From Pseudomonas tolaasii NCPPB 2192 (lineage in GTDB: Bacteria; Pseudomonadota; Gammaproteobacteria; Pseudomonadales; Pseudomonadaceae): a stretch of DNA of 64,000 nucleotides. The notes beneath the pieces were generated by a model that was given only the letters and a program-made list of their open reading frames with translations, was not told the origin of the DNA and ran no database searches. The position numbers and the translations under genes are program-made. The DNA is taken from assembly GCF_002813445.1 (NCBI RefSeq), contig NZ_PHHD01000001.1, positions 1,054,001 through 1,118,000 of the forward strand. The letters run 5' to 3'. Of this stretch, positions 50,354 to 57,869 are shown in pieces (positions within the stretch are counted from its first letter, which is position 1; each line of letters begins with the position of its first letter).

Positions 50354-51838
50354 TCAATTCCCGACGCCGTGGTGCAGGCGAACATGCTTGAAGTTGAAGT
50401 ACTCCAGCAGCCCTTCGCGCCCGTGCTCGTAACCTACGCCACTCTGTTTGCGGCCACCGTAAGGCGCGTTCATGATCCCGGCGTCAACGTTATTGATGGC
50501 CACGTTGCCGTAGTCGAGCTGCGCCGACAGGGTGTGGATGTCCACCAGGTCGCGGGCGTACACATAGGAGGCCAAGCCGTAAGGCGTGTCGTTGGCCAGT
50601 TGCACGGCTTCGGCGAGGTCATCGAACGGCGCCACGCCCACCAGCGGGCCGAAGGTTTCTTCAGTCATCACCAGCATCTCGTGAGTGCAATCGGCGACGA
50701 CTGTAGGGCGGAAGAAATACCCGTGGGCGAATTCCTCGCCCTCGGGTGCCTTGCCGCCAGCGACCAGGCGCGCACCCTTGGCCAGCGCATCTTCAAGGTG
50801 GGCGCGGGTTTTGTTCAGGGGTTCAGCGGAGGCCATGGCGCCCAAATCGGCGCCGGGGTTTTCCAGGCCGTTGCGCACGGTCAGCGCCTCGGCGGCGGCG
50901 CCCAGTTGGGTGACGAATTCTTCGTAAATCGAACGGTGCACATAAATGCGGTTGATCGCGATGCAGATCTGCCCGCAGTTACGGAAACTGCGGCGCGTGG
51001 CGCCTTTGACGGCGGCGGCGACATCGGCGCTGGCGGTGACCACCATCGGGCAGTTGCCGCCCAGTTCCAGGGACAGGCGCTTGACCTGCGGGCAGCTGCG
51101 CTGGATGTGCAGGCCCACGGCGCTGGAGCCGGTGAACGCGACCTTGCTGACATCCGGGTGCTCAACCAGCGCTTGGCCGACCACCGAACCCTTGCCGGTC
51201 AGCACATTGACCACGCCTGCGGGAATCCCGGCGTCGATGCATTTTTGCGCAATCGCCAGCGCGGTGAACGGGGTCAATTCAGCAGGCTTGATAACGATGG
51301 TGCAACCGGCGGCCAGGCTCGCGCAGAGCTTCCAGCCGACCAACTCTGCCGGGTAGTTCCACGGCGTAATCGCAGCGACGACGCCAATCGGCTCGCGCAC
51401 CACCAGGCTCTGGAAACCCGGTTGATCGTTGGGCACGATCTCGCCGTGTACGCGGGTGGCTTCTTCTGCATAGAAATGGCAGGCCTCGGCGAGCTTGAGC
51501 ACTTCGCCACGGGCTTCATTGACGGGCTTGCCCTGCTCGGCAGTCATCACCTGTGCCAGGGTCTGCGCATCGGCGGCGATCAGGTCGCCCAGGCGGTGCA
51601 AGGCTGCAGCGCGGGTTTTCGGCAATTCGCGGGACCAGAGTAGAAAGGCCCGGCGTGCAGCGGCCACGGTTTCGTTGATTTCCTGCGGCGTGGCAGCAGC
51701 GATATGCCCCAGCACTTCACCCGTTGCGGGGTTCTCGACCGGCAACTGGGCGCCGGCGCCTTTGCGCAGCTGACCATCGATAAACAAGGCGCCTTGCAGC
51801 GCGGCAATTGTGTCGCCGTGAATCTTATTGTTATGCAT
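50354..51838 (-). CDS. NAD-dependent aldehyde dehydrogenase (glycolaldehyde/succinate-semialdehyde type)
   Basis: This 494-residue protein has TPWNYPAEL in the cofactor site, the general base in LELGGNCPMV and the catalytic Cys in NCGQICIAIN. The family covers AldA-like lactaldehyde/glycolaldehyde and GabD-like succinate-semialdehyde enzymes; the sequence does not settle which. It is the first gene of the minus-strand operon, so its promoter lies in the region 51840-51930. In a two-branch pathway it could oxidise a short aldehyde released by an aldolase step. Confidence 0.82.
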   Translation of the reverse strand: MHNNKIHGDTIAALQGALFIDGQLRKGAGAQLPVENPATGEVLGHIAAATPQEINETVAAARRAFLLWSRELPKTRAAALHRLGDLIAADAQTLAQVMTAEQGKPVNEARGEVLKLAEACHFYAEEATRVHGEIVPNDQPGFQSLVVREPIGVVAAITPWNYPAELVGWKLCASLAAGCTIVIKPAELTPFTALAIAQKCIDAGIPAGVVNVLTGKGSVVGQALVEHPDVSKVAFTGSSAVGLHIQRSCPQVKRLSLELGGNCPMVVTASADVAAAVKGATRRSFRNCGQICIAINRIYVHRSIYEEFVTQLGAAAEALTVRNGLENPGADLGAMASAEPLNKTRAHLEDALAKGARLVAGGKAPEGEEFAHGYFFRPTVVADCTHEMLVMTEETFGPLVGVAPFDDLAEAVQLANDTPYGLASYVYARDLVDIHTLSAQLDYGNVAINNVDAGIMNAPYGGRKQSGVGYEHGREGLLEYFNFKHVRLHHGVGN

Positions 51839-51893
51839 CGAACTGCTCCGTCACCTGTCTTGGCGGTTGAACCACTCGCTTAATTCGAAAATA

Positions 51894-51904
51894 TAGTATT
51901 GCTA
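51894..51904. promoter_or_regulatory. Candidate operator, left copy
   Basis: TAGTATTGCTA is an 11-base pseudo-palindrome within AT-rich sequence upstream of the aldehyde dehydrogenase gene. It differs at only the centre from the inverse of the right copy at 52089. A further TATTGC/GCAATA inverted pair spans 51897-51917. Confidence 0.6.
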
Positions 51905-52064
51905 GCTTTTTGCAATAGTCCGGTGAAAATTCATCCACACGACTTTTGCACCACAAATGTGCGCACGTGCCTGAAACACTTAATATTCGCCTTATTTTTC
52001 AGCAAATTAGTCTTAAAACGCGGTTTTTATCGCGAAAAATGCGGTTTCTTTCATGTGAGAGCGC

Positions 52065-52099
52065 TTGACCGTGCTTAAAATCGAAACGTAGCATTACTA
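52065..52099 (+). promoter_or_regulatory. Promoter of the AraD1 operon with candidate operator, right copy
   Basis: TTGACC at 52065-52070 and TAGCAT at 52089-52094 are 18 bases apart. TAGCATTACTA at 52089-52099 overlaps the -10 and is the inverse, apart from the middle base, of the left operator copy. Binding there would block transcription. Confidence 0.6.
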
Positions 52100-52126
52100 G
52101 ATATCAAACAATAAAGGATCATCCTC

Positions 52127-53269
52127 ATGCTGCCCATCTCACTCAAGCACGCCAAATTGGTCGGTCGGGTCTGGCTTCCCGGCAAGGGCCCCTGCGTGGT
52201 GATCCTGCGCGAAAACGTGCTGATCGACGTCACGCCGTCCGTGGTCTCCATGGCCGATTTCCTCGACAACAACCCTGCCGAACGCTTCGACACCCTGGCC
52301 GGTGAACCGGTAGGCGACCTCGCGGACCTGATCCTTGAACCCTCCGAGATGGGCTATCACTCGGACCGCCCTTGCCTGCTCGCGCCGTGCGACTTCCAGG
52401 CGCTCAAGGCCTGCGGCGTGACCTTTGCCAGAAGTATGGTCGAACGCGTGATTGATGAACGCACCGCGGGCGATCCCGGCCGCGCCAATGAGCTGCGCGC
52501 GCTGATCGGTTCGTTGATCGGTGACAGCCTGTCGAATGTGCAGGCCGGCTCCGCCAAGGCCGCCGAGATCAAGGCCGCGCTGATTGCCGAAGGCCTGTGG
52601 TCGCAGTACCTGGAAGTGGGCATCGGCCCGGACGCCGAGGTATTTACCAAATCCCAGCCCATGGCGGCAGTCGGTTATGGCGCGCAGGTGGGCATCAACC
52701 GTATTTCCGAGTGGAACAACCCCGAGCCCGAAGTGGTGCTGGCGGTGGACAGCCAGGGCAATATCCGTGGCGCCACCCTGGGCAACGACGTGAACCTGCG
52801 GGATGTGGAAGGCCGCTCGGCGCTGCTGCTGGGCAAAGCCAAGGACAACAACGCTTCATGCTCGATCGGGCCGTTTATCCGCCTGTTCGATGAGCACTTC
52901 ACCCTGACCGACATCGAAAATGCGACCCTGACCCTGTCGGTCAGCGGCCTCGACGGCTTTGAAATGTCCGGTGGCTCGAACATGGCCGAGATCAGCCGCA
53001 AGCCGGCGAATCTGGTCGAGCAAACGCGCAACAAATCCCATCAGTACCCGGACGGCTTCATGCTGTTTCTGGGCACCATGTTTGCGCCGACCCAGGACCG
53101 CGAGAAAAAGGGTTCGGGCTTTACCCACAAGGCCGGTGACCTGGTGGAAATTTCCACGCCGCTGCTGGGCACCCTGCGCAACACCGTCGTGTATTCCGAC
53201 GAGGCCGCCCCCTGGACCTACGGCACCCGCGCGTTGATGCGCAACCTGGCAAAACGGGGGCTGCTATGA
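52127..53269 (+). CDS. AraD1/GguC-family FAH-superfamily enzyme, probable 2-keto-3-deoxy sugar-acid dehydratase
   Basis: This 380-residue protein has the fumarylacetoacetate hydrolase fold in its C-terminal part. The metal ligand acids are in NPEPEVVL and near GNDVNLRDVEG. Its overall form, with a long N-terminal domain and GVTFARSMVERV, matches the AraD1/GguC family found in sugar loci. Such enzymes may convert 2-keto-3-deoxypentonates to 2,5-dioxopentanoate, which the 41268-42788 dehydrogenase would oxidise. The proposed role is inferred. Its stop overlaps the next gene's start (ATGA). Confidence 0.8.
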   Translation: MLPISLKHAKLVGRVWLPGKGPCVVILRENVLIDVTPSVVSMADFLDNNPAERFDTLAGEPVGDLADLILEPSEMGYHSDRPCLLAPCDFQALKACGVTFARSMVERVIDERTAGDPGRANELRALIGSLIGDSLSNVQAGSAKAAEIKAALIAEGLWSQYLEVGIGPDAEVFTKSQPMAAVGYGAQVGINRISEWNNPEPEVVLAVDSQGNIRGATLGNDVNLRDVEGRSALLLGKAKDNNASCSIGPFIRLFDEHFTLTDIENATLTLSVSGLDGFEMSGGSNMAEISRKPANLVEQTRNKSHQYPDGFMLFLGTMFAPTQDREKKGSGFTHKAGDLVEISTPLLGTLRNTVVYSDEAAPWTYGTRALMRNLAKRGLL

Positions 53270-54222
53270 GCCAGAAGTTGGTCGTGACCGACCAGGCGTT
53301 CGGCAACACACGCCATGAACAGGCCGCCGCCGCCTTGGTCGGCGCGCAGTTTTCCGAGCACCAGTGCCGCAGCGAAGACGAAACCCTGGAAGCCGTGCGC
53401 GGCGCCCATGCGGTGATCAATAACTTCGCGCCGATGACCCATCGCGTGATGGCGGCCATGGCGCCCGGTGCGGTGGTGGTGCGCTATGGCGTCGGCGTGG
53501 ATAACGTCGACCTCGCGGCGGCCAGGGAACTGGGGATTCGGGTGTGCAACGTGCCGGATTACGGGGTTGAAGAGGTGGCCGACCATGCCGCCGCGATGAC
53601 CCTGGCCCTGGCGCGCAAGCTTGATCATTACGGCACAGGCATTCGCAACGGCGAATGGAAAATCGCGCAGATGGTCGATGGCGTGCGCTCCCTGCGCGAC
53701 ACCACCGTCGGCCTGATCGGGCTGGGCCGCATTGCCCGTGCGTTTGCGTCACGCATGGCGGCATTTGGTTGCACGATTGTGGGTTATGACCCTTACGTCA
53801 CCAACCAGCAGGCGCGAGAGGCCGGGATCGAGCCGATGTCGCGGGCCGAGGTGATTGCTTGCGCCCATGTGTTGTCGCTGCATGTGCCGCTGACGCCCGA
53901 GACGCGCCATGTGATCGATGCCGATGCCATCGCGCGGATGCCCAGGGGGGCTATTCTGATCAACTGTTCCCGGGGTGGTTTGATCGACGAGACGGCGCTG
54001 GCCCAGGCGCTGGTCAGCGGGCAGTTGTCGGGGGCGGGGCTGGATGTGTTCGAGAAGGAACCGTTGCCGGCGGATTCGCCGTTGCGCAGTGCGCCGCATT
54101 TGTTGGTGTCGCCTCATGCGGCGTTTTTTTCCGATGCATCGGTGGATGCGTTACAGCGGTTGGCCAGCGAGGAAGCCTTGCGCGGCTTGCGCGGCGAAGC
54201 CTTGCGCTGTGCGCTGACCTGA
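53266..54222 (+). CDS. D-isomer-specific 2-hydroxyacid dehydrogenase
   Basis: This 318-residue NAD-dependent enzyme has the dinucleotide motif GLIGLGRIARAF, the catalytic Arg in NCSRGGLID, Glu in DVFEKEPLP and His in SPHAAFF. It is like the C-terminal binding protein branch of the family. It would oxidise or reduce a 2-hydroxy acid or 2-keto acid of the pathway. It overlaps the AraD1-type gene by four bases and is spaced about 80 bases from the SDR. Confidence 0.85.
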   Translation: MSQKLVVTDQAFGNTRHEQAAAALVGAQFSEHQCRSEDETLEAVRGAHAVINNFAPMTHRVMAAMAPGAVVVRYGVGVDNVDLAAARELGIRVCNVPDYGVEEVADHAAAMTLALARKLDHYGTGIRNGEWKIAQMVDGVRSLRDTTVGLIGLGRIARAFASRMAAFGCTIVGYDPYVTNQQAREAGIEPMSRAEVIACAHVLSLHVPLTPETRHVIDADAIARMPRGAILINCSRGGLIDETALAQALVSGQLSGAGLDVFEKEPLPADSPLRSAPHLLVSPHAAFFSDASVDALQRLASEEALRGLRGEALRCALT

Positions 54223-54233
54223 ACATAGGCCTC

Positions 54234-54255
54234 TGTGGCAAGCCCGCTCGCTACA
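54234..54255. repeat. Single REP-like half-element
   Basis: TGTGGCAAGCCCGCTCGCTACA is a degenerate half of the second REP type, between the hydroxyacid dehydrogenase and the SDR gene. Confidence 0.6.
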
Positions 54256-54304
54256 AGGGCAGTGCGCGCAACTGCTTTTCCATTTGTGTGTTGAGGGAAG
54301 ATCA

Positions 54305-55066
54305 ATGAATTATTCGGAAAAACAGGCGCTGAACGGCAAGCTGGCGCTGGTGACCGGCGCCGGTCAGGGCATTGGGGCGGCGATTGCTGAAGCGCTGGCG
54401 GCGACCGGGGCTGAGGTGATCTGCACCGATATTCTGCACGCCCGGGCCTTGGCGACTTCGCAGCAGTTGACCGAGAAAGGCTATGCCGCCCGCGCCGAAG
54501 CCTTGGATGTGACGAACAGCGCCGCCATCAACGCCCTGGCGACGTCGCTGCCGCCGCTGGATATTCTGGTGTGCAACGCAGGCATCGTCACCAACACGCC
54601 CGCCGAGGAAATGACCGACGAGGAATGGGACAAGGTCATTACCGTCAACCTCACCGGCGTGTTCCGTACCTGCCGGGGGTTTGGCCGGCGCATGCTGGAA
54701 GCCGGGCGCGGGTCGGTGATCAATATCGGGTCGATGTCGGGGCAGGTGGTCAACGTGCCGCAGCCGCAATGTCACTACAACGCCTCAAAGGCGGGCGTGC
54801 ATCAACTGACCAAATCCTTGGCGGTGGAATGGGCGAAACGCGGGGTGCGGGTGAATGCGGTGGCGCCAACCTATATCGAAACGCCGTTGCTGCATGGGCT
54901 GGAAAGCCAGCCGGGGTTGATCCAGCGCTGGCTGGACTTGACCCCCGCCGGGCGCATGGGCCAGCCCCATGAAGTGGCGTCGCTGGTGCAATTTCTCGCC
55001 TCCGATGCGTCGAGCCTGCTGACAGGCTCGATCATCAATGCGGATGCGGGCTACACCTGCATCTAG
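54305..55066 (+). CDS. Short-chain dehydrogenase/reductase, polyol or sugar-alcohol type
   Basis: This 253-residue SDR has the cofactor motif TGAGQGIG at about 17-24 and the catalytic Ser143, Tyr158 and Lys162 (SerxTyrxxxLys geometry). The Asp after the second beta strand (CTDIL) favours NAD over NADP. It resembles sugar-alcohol and gluconate-type dehydrogenases; a pentitol to ketopentose role would feed the kinase. GAGGGAAG precedes the ATG at 54305. It converges on thyA with a three-base gap. Confidence 0.83.
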   Translation: MNYSEKQALNGKLALVTGAGQGIGAAIAEALAATGAEVICTDILHARALATSQQLTEKGYAARAEALDVTNSAAINALATSLPPLDILVCNAGIVTNTPAEEMTDEEWDKVITVNLTGVFRTCRGFGRRMLEAGRGSVINIGSMSGQVVNVPQPQCHYNASKAGVHQLTKSLAVEWAKRGVRVNAVAPTYIETPLLHGLESQPGLIQRWLDLTPAGRMGQPHEVASLVQFLASDASSLLTGSIINADAGYTCI

Positions 55067-55069
55067 GCG

Positions 55070-55903
55070 TCAGATGGCGACGTCGGCCTTGATGCTGGGG
55101 TCGGCGTCGTAGCCGACAATTTCGAAGTCTTCGAACTTGTAGTCGTAGATCGACGCCGGTTTGCGCTTGATCACCAGTTCCGGCAGCTTCTTCGGTGTGC
55201 GCGCCAGTTGGGTGCGGATCTGTTCCATGTGGTTGCTGTAGGCGTGGGTGTCGCCGGTGGTGACGATGATCTCGTGGGGGATCAGGTCGCATTGCTGGGC
55301 CAGCATATGGGTCAGCAGCGCCAGGGCGGCGGTGTTGTACGGCAGGCCGAGGAACACGTCGGAGCTGCGGATATACAACTGCATCGACAGGTGGCCTTCA
55401 TGCACGAACGCCTGGTACAGCAGGTGGCACGGCGGCAGGGCTTGCTTGCCGTTACGCGCGTTTTCCTGCGGGCTTTTGGTTTCGTCCGGCAGGTATTCGA
55501 CGTTCCAGCCGTGGAACAGGATGCGACGGCTGTTGGGGTTGTTCTTCAGCGTGTCGACCATGTAGTCGATCTGGTTGATCGTGCCGCCGTCCTTGGTGGG
55601 CCAGGCGGTCCACTGCTCGCCGTACACCGGGCCGAGGTCGCCGTCTTCGGTGGCCCATTCGTCCCAGATACGCACGCCGTTTTCGTTCAGCCACTTGATG
55701 TTGGTATTGCCGCTCAACATCCAGATCAATTCATTGGCGATGCTTTTGAAATGAAGCTTTTTCGTGGTCAGCAGCGGGAAGCCGTCGGCCAGGTTATGCC
55801 GATACTGACGGGCAAACACGGCCTTGGTGCCGGTGCCGGTGCGATCGCCCTTGGTCAATCCATTGGTCACGACGTCGTTCAGTAGTTCGAGATATTGCTT
55901 CAT
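55070..55903 (-). CDS. thyA: Thymidylate synthase
   Basis: ThyA methylates dUMP to dTMP with methylenetetrahydrofolate. The 277-residue protein begins MKQYLELLNDV, has the active-site Cys in PPCHLLYQ and the C-terminal folate-binding region ending in DVAI. The frame extends to 55948, but MKQYLELL is the conserved family start. It lies downstream of lgt, as in many proteobacteria. Confidence 0.97.
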   Translation of the reverse strand: MKQYLELLNDVVTNGLTKGDRTGTGTKAVFARQYRHNLADGFPLLTTKKLHFKSIANELIWMLSGNTNIKWLNENGVRIWDEWATEDGDLGPVYGEQWTAWPTKDGGTINQIDYMVDTLKNNPNSRRILFHGWNVEYLPDETKSPQENARNGKQALPPCHLLYQAFVHEGHLSMQLYIRSSDVFLGLPYNTAALALLTHMLAQQCDLIPHEIIVTTGDTHAYSNHMEQIRTQLARTPKKLPELVIKRKPASIYDYKFEDFEIVGYDADPSIKADVAI

Positions 55904-55924
55904 GTGTGTACCTGTATCAAAGAA

Positions 55925-55946
55925 GCCGGGGCTCGCAAGCCCCGGC
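55925..55946. terminator. Hairpin between lgt and thyA
   Basis: A stem GCCGGGGCT-CGCA-AGCCCCGGC lies 8 bases beyond the lgt stop. On the minus strand it is followed by a weak T-rich TTCTTTGAT. It may partially end lgt transcription or process the lgt-thyA message. Confidence 0.5.
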
Positions 55947-55954
55947 ATTCGAGT

Positions 55955-56767
55955 TTAAAGCGCGGCGTTCTTGATCGGCTGCGGACGATTGTAAGCCCAC
56001 CACAGCAAGCCCAGGCCAGCGATGATCATCGGCAGGCTGAGAATCTGACCCATGGTCACCCAGCCCCACGCGAGGTAGCCCAGCTGTGCATCCGGCACGC
56101 GGACGAACTCAACGATAAAACGGAAGATCCCGTAGAACAGCGCGAACATGCCGGACACGGCCATGGTCGGGCGCGGCTTGCGCGAGAAGATGTAGAGGAT
56201 CAGGAACAGCGCTACGCCTTCCAGCGCGAACTGGTAGAGCTGCGACGGGTGGCGCGGCAGTTGCGCCGGGTCGCTGAACGGCGGGAACACCATGGCCCAC
56301 GGCACGTCGCTCGGCTTGCCCCACAATTCGGCGTTGATGAAGTTGCCGATACGCCCGGCGCCCAGGCCGATCGGCACGAAGGGTGCGACGAAGTCCATCA
56401 GTTGGAAAAACGATTTGCCGTTGCGACGACCGAACCACCACGCCGCGATCATCACGCCGACAAAGCCGCCGTGGAACGCCATGCCGCCCTTCCACACCTC
56501 AAAGATCAGTGTCGGGTTGGCGATATAAGCCGGCAGATCGTAAAACAGCACATACCCCAGACGTCCGCCGACGATGACGCCCATCGACATCCAGAACACC
56601 ATGTCGGAGAGCTTCTCCTTGGTCCAGGTCGGGTCGAAGCGGTTCAGGCGCCGGGAGGCCAGCAGCCAGGCACCGCCGATGCCGATCAGGTACATCAACC
56701 CGTACCAGTGGATTTGCAGCGGACCGATGGCCACGGCCACCGGGTTGATCTGCGGGTAAGGCAGCAT
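55955..56767 (-). CDS. lgt: Prolipoprotein diacylglyceryl transferase
   Basis: Lgt adds diacylglycerol from phosphatidylglycerol to the lipobox cysteine of prolipoproteins in the inner membrane. The 270-residue protein has about seven membrane helices, the conserved GGRLGYVLFY and the signature GRIGNFINAELWG containing essential residues. It precedes thyA. Confidence 0.96.
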   Translation of the reverse strand: MLPYPQINPVAVAIGPLQIHWYGLMYLIGIGGAWLLASRRLNRFDPTWTKEKLSDMVFWMSMGVIVGGRLGYVLFYDLPAYIANPTLIFEVWKGGMAFHGGFVGVMIAAWWFGRRNGKSFFQLMDFVAPFVPIGLGAGRIGNFINAELWGKPSDVPWAMVFPPFSDPAQLPRHPSQLYQFALEGVALFLILYIFSRKPRPTMAVSGMFALFYGIFRFIVEFVRVPDAQLGYLAWGWVTMGQILSLPMIIAGLGLLWWAYNRPQPIKNAAL

Positions 56768-56981
56768 TGCGACTCCTCGTTAAATCATTAGTCATGGCGC
56801 ACCGGACCATGCCGGTGTGCGATTAAGCCTGCGTTACAGCCGCTATATCAAATTAAGAAGTTCGCACACGCCAAATAGGCTGGCATGTTAACGGATGGAA
56901 GGCGTGCGGCCCAACTTCGATACGATGGAACGCCTGCCGCTGTATCGGTAGAGTGGGGAAAAACACAAAAGGGATCACCTG

Positions 56982-57728
56982 ATGTGCCTGATTGTTTTCG
57001 CCTGGCGGCCGGGCCACGCCCAACCGCTGATCGTCGCGGCCAACCGTGATGAGTTTTACGCGCGCCCCAGCCTGGCGCTGGCTCAGTGGCCCGATGCGCC
57101 CCACATCTACGCTGGCCGCGATCAGGAAGCCGGTGGCACCTGGCTTGGCGTGAACGCCGACGGGCGCTTTGCCGCCCTCACCAATATCCGCAACCCGCAC
57201 CAGCCGCCGGCACGCAAGTCCCGAGGGGAATTGGTGGCGCGATTTCTTGCGGGTTCTCAGCCGATTGAAGAGTATTTGGCCGACGTTAACGGCCGTTCGA
57301 TTGAATATTCCGGGTTTAACCTGCTGGTGGGCACGCGGGATGAGCTGTGGCATTACAACGCCAATGACACCGAGCCGACGCGGTTGAACGCTGGTGTTTA
57401 TGGATTATCCAACGCGGGCCTGAATACGCCGTGGCCAAAGCTGCTCAAGGCCAGGACGGCGTTGGGCGGGTTGCTGGAAAACCCGCAGCCGGAGGCGCTG
57501 CTGGGCATTCTGAGCGACCCGCAGACCGCACCGTTTGCGGATTTGCCGGATACCGGCGTGGGGTTGGCGACGGAGAGCCTGCTGTCCAGCGTGTTTATTG
57601 CCAGCCCGAGTTACGGGACGCGGGCGAGCACCGTGTTGATTGTGAATGCCGATGGCACGCGGCGGATGGTGGAACGCAGTTTTGGGCCCCATGGGGGGCG
57701 GCTGGGGGAAGTAGAGCTGATGATTTAG
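56982..57728 (+). CDS. NRDE-family protein (TANGO2 homologue)
   Basis: This 248-residue protein begins MCLIVFAW with a conserved Cys2 and has the NRDE motif in AANRDEFYARP, which marks the family related to eukaryotic TANGO2. The domain has an Ntn-hydrolase-like fold; the substrate is not settled, though haem handling has been proposed for the family. It stands alone between lgt and a REP cluster. Confidence 0.88.
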   Translation: MCLIVFAWRPGHAQPLIVAANRDEFYARPSLALAQWPDAPHIYAGRDQEAGGTWLGVNADGRFAALTNIRNPHQPPARKSRGELVARFLAGSQPIEEYLADVNGRSIEYSGFNLLVGTRDELWHYNANDTEPTRLNAGVYGLSNAGLNTPWPKLLKARTALGGLLENPQPEALLGILSDPQTAPFADLPDTGVGLATESLLSSVFIASPSYGTRASTVLIVNADGTRRMVERSFGPHGGRLGEVELMI

Positions 57729-57747
57729 GGGTGTCTGGACTGGCGCC

Positions 57748-57855
57748 ATCGCAGGCAAGCCAGCTCCCACTCTGGACTGTGTACAGTTCAAATTGTGAGA
57801 GCTGGCATGTGACGGTGTATGCAGTTCAAATTGTGGGAGCTGGCTTGCCTGCGAT
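57748..57855. repeat. REP cluster with three half-elements
   Basis: An inverted REP pair contains a third, degraded copy between the arms. The middle and right units share CAGTTCAAATTGTG followed by the REP start, so a segment of about 40 bases was duplicated. Confidence 0.8.
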
Positions 57856-57869
57856 GGCCATACCCCGGT

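Noticed and set aside
48908..51643. Open frame of about 900 codons on the plus strand opposite the kinase and aldehyde dehydrogenase genes
   Set aside because: It spans two genes with intact catalytic motifs on the other strand and shows no recognisable domain.
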